Positions 1 through 8,342 of a stretch of DNA of 64,000 bases are shown here, one piece after another. Under the pieces are notes generated by a model. It was given only the letters and a program-made list of their open reading frames with translations, had not been told where the DNA came from and made no database searches. The translations under genes were made by a program, and so were the position numbers. Positions within the stretch are counted from its first letter, which is position 1. Every line of letters starts with the position of its first letter. This DNA comes from RYN-133 sp963785425 (GTDB lineage Bacteria > Actinomycetota > Actinomycetes > Mycobacteriales > Jatrophihabitantaceae). The stretch covers positions 744,001 through 808,000 of the forward strand of contig CAWAVG010000004.1 in NCBI GenBank assembly GCA_963785425.1, written 5' to 3'.

Positions 1-440
1 TCGGTCGCGGCCGCGATGACGCGGGTGAGCACGGCGTGCATGTGCTCGAGGTCTGCCACCGGCAGGCCCAGGCGAGCGACGATCTTGCCCGGAACCTGCA
101 GTGCCTTGGTGCGCAGCCGTCGCCCCTTCGGGGTCAGGGTCACGGCGAGGGCGCGTTCGTCGGCGGGATCGCGGTCGCGGGCGATGAGACCGGCCGCCTC
201 GAGTCTCTTCAACAGCGGCGACAGGGTGCCCGGATCAAGTTGCAGCGCCGCACCGAGGTCGCGCAGGCTGCGCGGACTGCGCTCCCACAGCGCGAGCATC
301 ACGAGGTACTGCGGATGGGTCAGCCCCATCGGCTCGAGCACGGGCCGGTACAGCGCGATGACGCTGCGCGACGCGACGGCCAGCGCGAAGCAGACCTGGC
401 GCTCCAGGGCGAGGGGATCGGCGGTCGCGGTCGGCACCAT
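1..440 (-). CDS. OhrR-type MarR family regulator (3' end outside window)
   Basis: This is a winged-helix repressor of the MarR/OhrR family. The reading frame starts at the ATG complementary to 438-440 and stays open to the window edge, about 146 residues. Cys17 in the motif QVCFALAVASR matches the single peroxide-sensing cysteine of OhrR proteins, which reacts with organic hydroperoxides and releases DNA. The DNA-binding region reads LRDLGAALQLDPGTLSPLLK, and the wing is DRDPADERALAVTLTPKG. The gene is divergent from a DUF5313 gene, and a 23-bp near-perfect palindrome lies just upstream of its start, so autoregulation is likely. The frame is open on the reverse strand with no stop before position 1. 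Family assignment is secure; the exact inducer is inferred from the cysteine. Confidence 0.85.
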   Translation of the reverse strand, partial: MVPTATADPLALERQVCFALAVASRSVIALYRPVLEPMGLTHPQYLVMLALWERSPRSLRDLGAALQLDPGTLSPLLKRLEAAGLIARDRDPADERALAVTLTPKGRRLRTKALQVPGKIVARLGLPVADLEHMHAVLTRVIAAAT

Positions 441-458
441 CACATCCTAGCAATAGTT

Positions 459-481
459 GGTGCCCCAATGATTGGGGTACC
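459..481. promoter_or_regulatory. Palindromic operator between ohrR-like and DUF5313 genes
   Basis: The halves GGTGCCCCAAT and ATTGGGGTACC are inverted copies around a central G, matching at 10 of 11 positions. The site lies 18 bp upstream of the ohrR-like start and 8 bp upstream of the divergent GTG start. Its size and placement fit a dimeric MarR-type repressor binding site. Binding by the adjacent OhrR-like protein is inferred. Confidence 0.7.
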
Positions 482-489
482 ATGAAATC

Positions 490-891
490 GTGAGACCGAC
501 GATGATGCACTGGTTGAGATACGCCGTCAGCGGTTCCGCACCGGCGCACCTGGCCGAATGGGTGCTGCACGACGTCACCGCGCCGACGTGGCTGCTGCGT
601 CACACGGCGCGGTTCTTCCTGTACCTGGCGCCGCTGATCGCCGCCGTGCTGGTCTTCCTGCCGGCGCCGTGGCCCTTACGGCTCGGCTGCGTGCTCATCG
701 GCGTCCTGGGGTCGGTTGCGCTCTCGTTCGGGTACACGGTCGAAGGCGCCGAGCGGCGCGCCGAGAAGGCGGGCTTCGAGTACGGCACTGCGCAGCGGAT
801 CCGCGACGAACGCGGCGATCGCAAGCAGCGCGAGACCGCGGCGCGGCTGCGGGCCCGGCGCGAAGCGCGGTGGGCGGCGCGCTCTCGCTGA
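490..891 (+). CDS. DUF5313 family membrane protein
   Basis: This is a small actinobacterial membrane protein of unknown function, about 133 residues. It opens with VRPTMMHWLRYAVSG and continues with AEWVLHDVTAPTWLLRH, which are hallmarks of DUF5313. Two hydrophobic segments follow (about residues 38-58 and 60-78, including YLAPLIAAVLVFLPAP), then an arginine-rich cytoplasmic tail. I chose GTG 490 because DUF5313 proteins begin with this RP..WLRYA block; the ATG at 482 is out of frame. The start lies 8 bp from the MarR-type palindrome, so expression is probably controlled by the divergent OhrR-like protein. That is notable because the usual OhrR target, an ohr peroxidase gene, is not visible here. 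Confidence 0.7.
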   Translation: MRPTMMHWLRYAVSGSAPAHLAEWVLHDVTAPTWLLRHTARFFLYLAPLIAAVLVFLPAPWPLRLGCVLIGVLGSVALSFGYTVEGAERRAEKAGFEYGTAQRIRDERGDRKQRETAARLRARREARWAARSR

Positions 892-1000
892 GCGCGAGGC
901 GAATACGCGCGCTTGCGCCCGGTAGCCTTTTCGGCGTGCCAACCGGAGTGAACGCAGGACACCGCTTCGCGGTGCCAGGCTGGTCGGACGAGGCCCGCTG

Positions 1001-2269
1001 ATGTCTCTCGTGGTCCAGAAGTACGGCGGCTCGTCCGTCGCCGACGCCGAGCGCATCAAGCGGGTCGCCGAGCGCATCGTCGCCACCAAGCGCGACGGCA
1101 ACGACGTCGTGGTCGTGGTCTCGGCGATGGGGGACACCACCGACGAGCTGATCGACTTGGCCCAGCAGATCGTGCCCGTCCCGTCCGGACGCGAATTCGA
1201 CATGCTGCTGACCGCGGGCGAGCGCATCTCGATGGCGCTGCTCGCGATCGCGATCAACAGCCTGGGATACAAGGCCGAGTCGTTCACCGGCTCGCAGGCG
1301 GGTGTGCTCACCACGTCCGTCCACGGCAAGGCGCGGATCGTGAACATCACGCCGGGACGGGTCGAGAACTCCGTCGCCGATGGCAACATCGCGATCGTCG
1401 CCGGCTTCCAGGGCTTCTCGAAAGAGACCATGAACATCACGACGCTCGGCCGGGGTGGCTCGGACACCACCGCAGTTGCGCTTGCCGCGGCGCTGCACGC
1501 CGATGTGTGCGAGATCTACACCGATGTCGACGGCGTCTACACCGCCGACCCGCGCATCGTGCCGAACGCGCGCCGGCTCTCGACCGTCACCTACGAAGAG
1601 ATGCTCGAGCTCGCGGCATGCGGGGCGAAGATCCTGCATCTGCGCTCGGTCGAGTACGGACGGCGGTACAACGTGCCGATCCACGTCCGCTCGTCCTTCT
1701 CGACGAAGACCGGAACGACCGTCGCTGGATCGATGGAGGATCAGACCGTGGAACAGGCGATCATCAGCGGAGTTGCCCACGACCGCAGCGAGGTCAAGGT
1801 GACCGTTGTGGGCGTGCCCGACAAGCCCGGCGAGGCGGCCGCGATCTTCCGCTCGCTCGCCGAGGCCGAGATCAACATCGACATGATCGTGCAGAACATC
1901 TCGACGGGTGGCACGGGGCGCACCGACGTCTCGTTCACGCTGCCGAAGACCGACGGGCCGACGGCGCTCGCGGCGCTGAACAAGGTGCAGGCCGGTATCG
2001 GGTTCGAGCAGCTGCTCTACGACGACCACATCGGCAAGCTGTCGCTGATCGGCGCCGGCATGCGTTCGCACCCCGGCGTGTCCGCCCGGTTCTTCAGCGC
2101 CATCTCCGACTCCGGCGTCAACGTCGAGATGATCTCGACGTCGGAGATCCGGATCTCGGTGATCTGCCGCGACACCGACCTCGACACCGCCGTCCGCGCC
2201 GTCCACGACGCGTTCGAGCTGGGATCGGACGAGGAGCAGGCCGTCGTCTACGGAGGTACAGGTCGGTGA
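1001..2269 (+). CDS. lysC: Aspartokinase, lysine/threonine-sensitive type
   Basis: Aspartate kinase phosphorylates L-aspartate, the first step toward lysine, threonine, methionine and diaminopimelate. The protein has 422 residues, the normal length of actinobacterial Ask. It opens with the kinase signature VVQKYGGSSVADAERIK, carries TTLGRGGSDTTAVALA at about 149-164, and ends with two ACT regulatory domains (about 265-410). An internal ATG at 1734 begins MEDQTVEQAIISGVA. This corresponds to the start of the separately translated beta subunit known from Corynebacterium and Bacillus, but no strong ribosome site is visible before it. The asd gene follows 59 bp downstream, the classic ask-asd pair. 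The frame is intact. Confidence 0.96.
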   Translation: MSLVVQKYGGSSVADAERIKRVAERIVATKRDGNDVVVVVSAMGDTTDELIDLAQQIVPVPSGREFDMLLTAGERISMALLAIAINSLGYKAESFTGSQAGVLTTSVHGKARIVNITPGRVENSVADGNIAIVAGFQGFSKETMNITTLGRGGSDTTAVALAAALHADVCEIYTDVDGVYTADPRIVPNARRLSTVTYEEMLELAACGAKILHLRSVEYGRRYNVPIHVRSSFSTKTGTTVAGSMEDQTVEQAIISGVAHDRSEVKVTVVGVPDKPGEAAAIFRSLAEAEINIDMIVQNISTGGTGRTDVSFTLPKTDGPTALAALNKVQAGIGFEQLLYDDHIGKLSLIGAGMRSHPGVSARFFSAISDSGVNVEMISTSEIRISVICRDTDLDTAVRAVHDAFELGSDEEQAVVYGGTGR

Positions 2270-2328
2270 AAGGCTCACCCCGTGAGACTGCTCCGCAAAG
2301 AACGCTCCGCAATTTCGCGGGGACCCCG

Positions 2329-3345
2329 ATGAAGGTCGGCGTCATCGGGGCCACTGGCCAGGTCGGGACGATGATGCGGCGCATTCTGGCGTCGCGGCAC
2401 TACCCCGTCGACGACATCCGCTTCTTCGCCTCGTCGCGCTCGGCCGGCTCGACGCTGCAGTGGGACGGCGTCGACATCCGGGTCGAGGACGCGGCGGTCG
2501 CCGATCCGTCCGGGCTCGACCTCGCGCTGTTCTCGGCAGGCGGGGCGACGTCGAAGGAGCTCGCGCCGAGGTTCGCCGAGCACGCGGTCGTCGTCGACAA
2601 CTCCTCCGCCTGGCGCATGGACCCCGACGTGCCGTTGATCGTCGCCGAGGTCAACGGGTACCTGGTCCGCGAGGCCCCGAAGAACATCATCGCCAACCCC
2701 AACTGCACGACGATGGCGGCGATGCCTGTACTCAAGCCGCTGCACGACGAGGCCGGCCTGCGTCGGCTGGTCGTTTCGACCTATCAGGCCGTGTCGGGGT
2801 CGGGCGGTGCCGGCGTCGCCGAACTCGACAACCAGGTGCGCGCGGCCGGCGACAAGGCGTCCGAGCTGACCTTCGACGGTGCGGCGGTCGACCTCGGCCC
2901 GCCGGCCAAGTACGCCCGTCCCATCGCGTTCAACGTGCTGCCCCTGGCGGGCAGCCTGCTCGACGACGAGTCCGGCGAGACCGACGAGGAACGCAAGCTG
3001 CGCAACGAGTCGCGCAAGATCCTCGACATCGCCGACCTGCTCGTCTCGGGCACCTGCGTGCGGGTGCCGGTGTTCACCGGCCACTCGCTGTCGATCAACG
3101 CAGAGTTCGCCGGTCCGCTGCCGGTCGCGCGCGCGGTGGAGCTGCTGCGCGCCGCGCCGGGCGTCGAGATCTCCGACATCCCGACGCCGTTGCAGGCGGC
3201 GGGCGCCGACCCGTCCTACGTGGGGCGGCTGCGGCAGGACGAGGGCGTGCCCGACCTGCGCGGGCTGGCGCTGTTCGTCAGCAACGACAACCTGCGCAAG
3301 GGCGCGGCACTCAACGCCGTCCAGATCGCCGAGCTCCTCACCTGA
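2329..3345 (+). CDS. asd: Aspartate-semialdehyde dehydrogenase
   Basis: This enzyme reduces aspartyl phosphate to aspartate semialdehyde with NADPH, the second step of the aspartate pathway. The protein has 338 residues. The Rossmann motif is GVIGATGQVGTMMRRIL at the N-terminus, the catalytic cysteine lies in NPNCTTMAAMPVLKPL (about residue 127), and the catalytic histidine region is VPVFTGHSLSIN. I chose ATG 2329 because it places the Rossmann motif at the usual distance from the start. The frame is open upstream but in coding shadow of aspartokinase. It is downstream of lysC in the same direction and probably cotranscribed. The gene is followed by a 44-bp palindromic element. Confidence 0.96.
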   Translation: MKVGVIGATGQVGTMMRRILASRHYPVDDIRFFASSRSAGSTLQWDGVDIRVEDAAVADPSGLDLALFSAGGATSKELAPRFAEHAVVVDNSSAWRMDPDVPLIVAEVNGYLVREAPKNIIANPNCTTMAAMPVLKPLHDEAGLRRLVVSTYQAVSGSGGAGVAELDNQVRAAGDKASELTFDGAAVDLGPPAKYARPIAFNVLPLAGSLLDDESGETDEERKLRNESRKILDIADLLVSGTCVRVPVFTGHSLSINAEFAGPLPVARAVELLRAAPGVEISDIPTPLQAAGADPSYVGRLRQDEGVPDLRGLALFVSNDNLRKGAALNAVQIAELLT

Positions 3346-3349
3346 CCCG

Positions 3350-3393
3350 CTTTTGGCGGCGTGACCCGGAATCCCGGGTCCTGCCGCCAAAAG
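3350..3393. repeat. 44-bp palindromic intergenic element, copy 1
   Basis: The outer arms CTTTTGGCGGC (3350-3360) and GCCGCCAAAAG (3383-3393) are perfect inverted repeats. Inside them GACCCGG and CCCGGGTC form a second stem around AAT. A second copy with identical arms and identical length lies at 4314-4357. Position right after the asd stop suggests a terminator-like or REP-type function. Confidence 0.8.
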
Positions 3394-3449
3394 TGTCCAG
3401 GGGTGTGGAAAACGGCTGACGCGGTGTCCGGACGGGTCATGGTGGCTCG

Positions 3450-4328
3450 ATGTCCTGGACCGATCTCACCCGGCGCCAAGCCGGCGTCGTGACGCGAGGG
3501 CAGTTGCTCGACGCCGGGATCGCACGCGGCACGATCGACGAGTGGTTGTCCCTGGGCCGCCTGGAGGCCACGGGAATCGACGGCGTCTACCGCTTGGGCG
3601 GTGCACCGTCGGCTGCCGGCGAGCCGGCATGGCTCGCTGTGCTCGGCACGCGTTCACCGTTGAGTTTCACGTCCGGCGCCCAGTGGTGGGACATGCAGGT
3701 GCCGGACGACGGGTTGGTGCACATCACTCGGTTCGATCGACGCCGGCTGGACTGGCCGGCCGGCGTGCGCGTCCATCGAGTGGCGCTCGACCCGTCCTGC
3801 GTCGTGCGACGTCGCGGGCTGTGGGTGACCACGCGGAGCGAGACTGTGCTCGACTGCATGGGCTGGCTCTCACCCGGGCGCGCCGCGGTCCTGGGCGACC
3901 GAGCACTACAGCAGGGGTGGCTGACGATGGCGGACGTCGCGCACCGTCTCGAGAACTGGCCCGGCCGGTGGGGTAACCGCCAGTTGCGTCGGCTGTCCCA
4001 GCGTCTCGGCGACCGAGCTCACGCCGAGTCGGAGCGAAAGCTCCACGCGATCATTCGGTCCGCCGGTATTTCCGGTTGGATTCCGCAGCTCAATGTCGTG
4101 ATCGCAGGCCGAAGGTACGAGATCGACGTGGCCCTGCCCGAAGCGCGTATCGCCATCGAGGTCGATGGCTACGCCTATCACAGTGGTGAGGACCGGTTCC
4201 AGCGCGACCGAACCCGGCAGAACGCGCTCGTCGGGTCGGGCTGGCGGGTCTTGCGCTTCACGTGGACGGATCTCGCGGATCGTCCCGACTACGTCCTCGC
4301 GCAGATCCGGCAACTTTTGGCGGCCTGA
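3450..4328 (+). CDS. AbiEi-like N-terminus plus DUF559 (Vsr-like nuclease fold) protein
   Basis: The 292-residue protein has two parts. Residues 1-60 form a winged helix seen in AbiEi-type antitoxins (RRQAGVVTRGQLLDAGIARG, ending GVYRLG). The C-terminus (about 195-290) is a DUF559 domain with the Vsr/very-short-patch-repair-like fold, including IAIEVDGYAYH and FQRDRTRQNALVGSGWRVLR. In that fold the E..D pair and downstream glutamine/histidine are candidate metal ligands. Such proteins are common and often multicopy in actinomycetes, and no function is established; no toxin partner lies next to it. It is flanked on both sides by copies of the same 44-bp palindrome, and the second overlaps its last codons. 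Confidence 0.75.
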   Translation: MSWTDLTRRQAGVVTRGQLLDAGIARGTIDEWLSLGRLEATGIDGVYRLGGAPSAAGEPAWLAVLGTRSPLSFTSGAQWWDMQVPDDGLVHITRFDRRRLDWPAGVRVHRVALDPSCVVRRRGLWVTTRSETVLDCMGWLSPGRAAVLGDRALQQGWLTMADVAHRLENWPGRWGNRQLRRLSQRLGDRAHAESERKLHAIIRSAGISGWIPQLNVVIAGRRYEIDVALPEARIAIEVDGYAYHSGEDRFQRDRTRQNALVGSGWRVLRFTWTDLADRPDYVLAQIRQLLAA

Positions 4329-4357
4329 CCTGGAATACCGGGTTGTGCCGCCAAAAG
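4314..4357. repeat. 44-bp palindromic intergenic element, copy 2
   Basis: This copy repeats the arms CTTTTGGCGGC (4314-4324) and GCCGCCAAAAG (4347-4357), with a slightly diverged core. It overlaps the stop codon of the DUF559 gene and sits 2 bp before the end of the convergent def gene. A bidirectional terminator role is plausible. Confidence 0.8.
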
Positions 4358-4359
4358 TG

Positions 4360-4881
4360 TCAGGGGACGGGGGCGTTCCACTCGTACGGCTCCATCTCGC
4401 GCAGGATGCGGCGCCGGCGGTTACGCGGCAGGTGATCGATGTAGAGCACCCCGCGCAGGTGGTCGGTCTCGTGCTGCAGGCACCGTGCGAGGTAGCCGGT
4501 GCCGCTCACCGACACCGGCGCGCCGGTCTTGTCGACCCCGTGCACGCGGGCCTCGGTGAACCGCGGCAGATCGTGATACGGCCCTGGGACGGACAGGCAC
4601 CCCTCGTCGGAGTCGTCGAGCGGCCCGGAGGTTTCGATGATCGGGTTGACGACGTGCCCCACCGCCCGCGAGCCCGCACCGTCGGGGCAGTCGAAGACGA
4701 ACACGGCAAGGTCGACGCCGATCTGGGGCGCGGCGAGTCCGACGCCCTCGGCAATGGCGAGCGAGGCGAACATGTCATCGATCAGGCTCGCGAGCGACTC
4801 GTCGAACCCGGTCACCTCGCGGGCCGGGTTGTGCAGCACCGGATCCCCGACGACGCGGATCTTGCGCGGTGTCCCAGCCAC
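4360..4881 (-). CDS. def: Peptide deformylase
   Basis: Peptide deformylase removes the formyl group from the N-terminal methionine of new proteins. The 173-residue sequence carries all three metal and catalytic motifs: GVGLAAPQIGV (about 46-56), EGCLSVPG with the metal-binding cysteine (about 93-100), and QHETDHLRGVLYID with the two histidines and catalytic glutamate (about 136-149). The start ATG at 4881 gives MAGTPRKIRVVGDPVL, the standard N-terminus of the family. It is divergent from the coiled-coil gene at 5061 and convergent with the DUF559 gene, with a palindromic element between the two stops. Confidence 0.95.
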   Translation of the reverse strand: MAGTPRKIRVVGDPVLHNPAREVTGFDESLASLIDDMFASLAIAEGVGLAAPQIGVDLAVFVFDCPDGAGSRAVGHVVNPIIETSGPLDDSDEGCLSVPGPYHDLPRFTEARVHGVDKTGAPVSVSGTGYLARCLQHETDHLRGVLYIDHLPRNRRRRILREMEPYEWNAPVP

Positions 4882-5060
4882 GGTTCCGGAGTTTATCGAT
4901 CCGCCTCGCAGCTGCCCAACGCCGTCGTTCGCCGTCTCTTTGGCCCCAATTTCCTCGCCAGCACCAATGCTGGGGGAATCCCGCGCTTCGCTTAGCGCGG
5001 AGTGAAATTGACGATAAGGTTTCCTTCGGAAGGTAATTTGCGCGTAAGTCGGAGGTCGTA

Positions 5061-6218
5061 GTGGGTAACGGACCTGACGTCCCCGGCGAATGGGACTCTT
5101 CCGGGCCCAGCGAACCCCCTGCCCAGCTGCTGCGTCGCGCCATCTCGCATGTCGAGTCCTTGCTCAACCGCCTCGAGAACCCCGGCGAGCAACTTCCGTC
5201 AGAGTCACCGGTAACGCTCGCCGAGCCCGTGCGGACCCCTGAACACGTTCACTCGGAGTCGGTGTTCGGCCCACCGCCCAGCGGGCCTCCCGCCCCGGCC
5301 GAAACCGCGAACAACGTCGTCGAACTGGCCCGCAACCAGCCCGAAGAACCCCAGCCGGAAGAACGCCAGCCGGAAGAACCCCAGCGACACGAGCCGCCGC
5401 CATCGATCGCGCCTGCCGAGGTCGCGCCTGCCGAGGTCGCACCTGCCGCGCCGTCGCCGGCGAGCGCCGAGCCCGACTACGTGCCGCTCGCCGGGGTCAG
5501 CAGCACCGCCCAGGCCGAGGCGCTGCGCATCACCCTGCACGCGCACGAGGAGGCCCACCGGCTGCGCGCCGAGGCGAACGGCCTGCGCGCCGAGGCAGCT
5601 GCCGAGGGTGAGCGGATCCTCGTCGAGGCCCGGATGCTGAGCGACCGGCTGCACGTCGAGTCGCGCGAAGGCGCGACCGAATTGCTCGCGGCGGCCAAGG
5701 CCGAGGCCGAGGCGATCATCGCCGGCGCGCGGGCCGAGGCCGACCGCATCACCCAGTCCGCGCGCGACGACTCGGCGGCGGTTCGCGCCGAGCTCGACGC
5801 GGACGCCGAGCAGGAGCGCGTCCAGGCGCTGGCCGCAGCATTGGCCGACGCCGAGCGCGACGCCGAGCGCATCCGCGCCGACGCGCTCGACCAGGGACGG
5901 GCCGAGGCGGCCCGGCTGGTTCAGGCCGAGGCCGCTGCGGCGGCCATCGAGAGCCGTCTGGCCGTGGAGGCGAGCTGCACCCGGGCCGAGCAGCTGCTCG
6001 AGGCGGCGAACACCGGCGTCGCCGACGTCCGTGGGTGCATGCGGCGCCTGCTCGAAGAGATGAATCAGGCCCTGGTGGCGTTCAACTCGTCCGTCGGGTC
6101 GGTCGAGTCCCTGCGGGACGCGGTCGCCGAGCTCGCGCCGCCCGACGAGGCGGCCGACGGCACGATCGCCGAGGGCCGGCGCCCGCTCGGGCTGCTGTTC
6201 GGCGCGCCGCACGGGTGA
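5061..6218 (+). CDS. DivIVA/ATP-synthase-b-like coiled-coil protein
   Basis: The 385-residue protein has a short N-terminal block (RRAISHVESLLNRLENPG), a proline/glutamate-rich linker with two short internal repeats (QPEERQPEEPQ and APAEVAPAEVAPA), and a long coiled coil from about residue 155 to 310. The coil is rich in AEA/ERI heptads such as AEAIIAGARAEADRITQSAR. The C-terminus (about 315-360) is a separate helical segment. This layout resembles actinobacterial DivIVA-family or polar-growth scaffold proteins, but no diagnostic DivIVA N-terminal motif is present. GTG 5061 follows a GGAGG ribosome site at 5050-5054. Upstream, CCTTCGGAAGG at about 5022-5034 can form a hairpin. Function is unassigned. 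Confidence 0.65.
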   Translation: MGNGPDVPGEWDSSGPSEPPAQLLRRAISHVESLLNRLENPGEQLPSESPVTLAEPVRTPEHVHSESVFGPPPSGPPAPAETANNVVELARNQPEEPQPEERQPEEPQRHEPPPSIAPAEVAPAEVAPAAPSPASAEPDYVPLAGVSSTAQAEALRITLHAHEEAHRLRAEANGLRAEAAAEGERILVEARMLSDRLHVESREGATELLAAAKAEAEAIIAGARAEADRITQSARDDSAAVRAELDADAEQERVQALAAALADAERDAERIRADALDQGRAEAARLVQAEAAAAAIESRLAVEASCTRAEQLLEAANTGVADVRGCMRRLLEEMNQALVAFNSSVGSVESLRDAVAELAPPDEAADGTIAEGRRPLGLLFGAPHG

Positions 6219-6383
6219 CTCCGGGCCGGTGAGCCCATATGCCCGGTGCGGGCACAGCCGGAGACGGCACCTCGATTTGTTTTGCCTCATGATGAACCCG
6301 ACAATTGATTGTTGGAATTTCAACGTCTTGCCGGGCGGATTCCTCCCTGGCGCATATTCATCACGAAAGGCGACGAGGCACGC

Positions 6384-7647
6384 GTGTTGAACGGGCGATC
6401 GCCGGCGACTGCGCTTTGGCGCCGTCGCGGCACCGCCCTGCTCACCTTCGCCGTGATCGCGCTGGCGACGACGGCCTGGCTGTTGTTCGCTCCCCGCACG
6501 TACACCGCGACCGCGTCGATCACCGCGACGCCGGACGCCACGCTGGCACCCTCGCGCGGCACGGTCGAAGAGTTGCAGGACACCCTCGTCGGGCTCGCCG
6601 ACTCCGCGCCCGTCCTGACGAATGTCGTCGATCGCGTCGGTCACCGCCGCACCGTGGCGACCTTGCAGGGTGAGGTGCGGGCCGAACGCGTCGACGGCAC
6701 GGCCATCATCCGCATCCACGTGTCCGACTCCGATCGCCGGTACGCGGCGCTCGTTGCCAACACGATCGTGACCGTGCTGCCGGCCTACGACCCGACCCGC
6801 GGCGACTTCCGGTTCGCCAACGCGGGCATCGCCGAGGTGCCGACCGGATTCAGCTCCCCGGACGTCCCCACCGCCGTCGTCATCGGCGCGCTCGTCGCCG
6901 TACTCGCAGCCGTCGCGCTGGCGCTGTTGCACGAACAGGTCGCCGGACGGGTCGACAGCTCTTCGCAGCTCACCGCCTTGGTCGGGGTGCCGGTGCTGGC
7001 CTCGGTGACGCGCCCGCGCGACCCGGGCGAGCTGCCCGCCGAATCGCAGTCCGGACCGAACGTGGCCGAGTTCCGCGCGCTGCGCGTCGGGCCTCGAATT
7101 CGCGACCAGCGACGCGCCGACGTCGCTGGTCGTCGCCGCGCCGGCCGGCCGCGACGACGCCGCGGCCTGGACGACGATGAGCCTCGCGAGCTCGCTCGCC
7201 CAGGTCGAGCACCGCGTGCTGGTCATCGATGCCGATTTCGGCGCCGCGGCACCGCACCCGGCGTTCAAGAGCAAGGGACCGGGCCTCGCCGACGTGTTGC
7301 GCGGCAACGTGGAACTGCGCGACGCCGTCCGTCCGACCACGGTGTCGGGAGTAAGCGTGTTGCCCGCCGGGCGGCTCAACGGCAACGCCCCCGCCACCCT
7401 GGTGGAACTGCGTTTCCATCGCGCCATCGCCCAGATCGACAAGGAAGTCGACGTCATCCTCGTGCACAGCGCCCCACTCGCCGAGTCCGACGACGCGTTC
7501 GTCATGGCGGCCGGCAACGCCTTGCTCGTCACCGTCCCGTCCGGGCGGCTCCGGGGCAGGACGTTGCGCGAACTTTCGGCCTCGCTGGACCGCATGCGGC
7601 TTCGTGTCGTGGGCTGCGTGCTGCTCACCGGACGTTCCGCGCGCTAG
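6384..7647 (+). CDS. Wzz/BY-kinase-like polysaccharide chain-length protein, frame-broken
   Basis: The N-terminal half has a membrane segment at about residues 15-36 (TALLTFAVIALATTAWLLFA), a Wzz-type periplasmic part beginning RTYTATASITATPDA, and a second membrane segment near residue 175. The C-terminal half, in another frame from about 7090, is a MinD/BY-kinase-like domain. It has VLVIDADFGAAAPHPAFKSK as Walker A' and VDVILVHSAPLAESDDAFVM as Walker B. The Walker A position reads APAGRDDAAAWTTMS and lacks the GxGK(S/T) residues, and there is no C-terminal tyrosine cluster. The two halves join if one G is removed near 7090 (GTCGGGCCTC). Export or regulation of a cell-surface polysaccharide is inferred; kinase activity is unlikely. 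Confidence 0.65.
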
Positions 7648-7791
7648 GCATAACGGGACAAACGCACGCAACCGGAGCCCTGAGCTCAGAAAATTGAGCT
7701 TTGACGTTTACTCGGCGTGAGATCCAGCCCTACGATGTGATCACCACGCAGCCGGGGGTCCACATGCGGGGCGATCCGAGCGCGAGGAACG

Positions 7792-8112
7792 GTGATCCGA
7801 TTGGTTCACATCGGAACGGAGCCCGAGACCGCAGAGCTGTCGGCGCTGCTGAGTCGGCTCGACACGTACTCCGTCGACGGTGTGCAGCTGCCCTCGCCCT
7901 CGCCAGCCGAAGCAATGGCCATCTATTCGGTCGCCGTCCGGCTCGTCCAGTTGCAGATGTCGCTGACGGACGCGTGCGAGTCGGACGATCTCAACGTCAC
8001 GCGTGACGTGCTCATCGGGATCCGCCGGATGCTGCGTGCGGCGCTCGCGAGCATGGAACCCGAGGCCGACCGTCCGCCGCGCCTCATGCTGATCGAAGGC
8101 GGCGCGCGCTAG
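7792..8112 (+). CDS. Small hypothetical protein
   Basis: This open frame encodes about 106 residues starting VIRLVHIGTEPETAELSALL and ending RLMLIEGGAR. The composition is soluble and acidic, with a helical middle (AEAMAIYSVAVRLVQLQMSL). I do not recognise a family. GTG 7792 is the first start in frame, and no convincing ribosome site precedes it. Codon usage shows the expected high third-position GC. It lies alone between the Wzz-like gene and the reverse-strand tRNA-Pro. Confidence 0.5.
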   Translation: MIRLVHIGTEPETAELSALLSRLDTYSVDGVQLPSPSPAEAMAIYSVAVRLVQLQMSLTDACESDDLNVTRDVLIGIRRMLRAALASMEPEADRPPRLMLIEGGAR

Positions 8113-8225
8113 CCGCGTCGTGCAGCGCTCGCTGCGACCTCACTCGGTCGGGGTGTTCGGCGCTTCGCGCCTCCGACCCCTCTGTCGCTCGGCCTGAGCG
8201 AGCAAGCTCGCTCTGCCTCGCTCGG

Positions 8226-8299
<74 letters not shown>

Positions 8300-8342
8300 G
8301 TGGGAACAACCGGCCCAGCATACCCAACATCGCGGCGCGGGT

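Noticed and set aside
695..2278. A 527-codon open frame on the reverse strand across lysC.
   Set aside because: It is an antisense shadow of the high-GC lysC codons; similar long antisense frames lie opposite nearly every intact gene here.
7701..7736. A TTGACG / TACGAT promoter before the small hypothetical gene.
   Set aside because: The spacing is 24 bp, well beyond a usable 16-19 bp.
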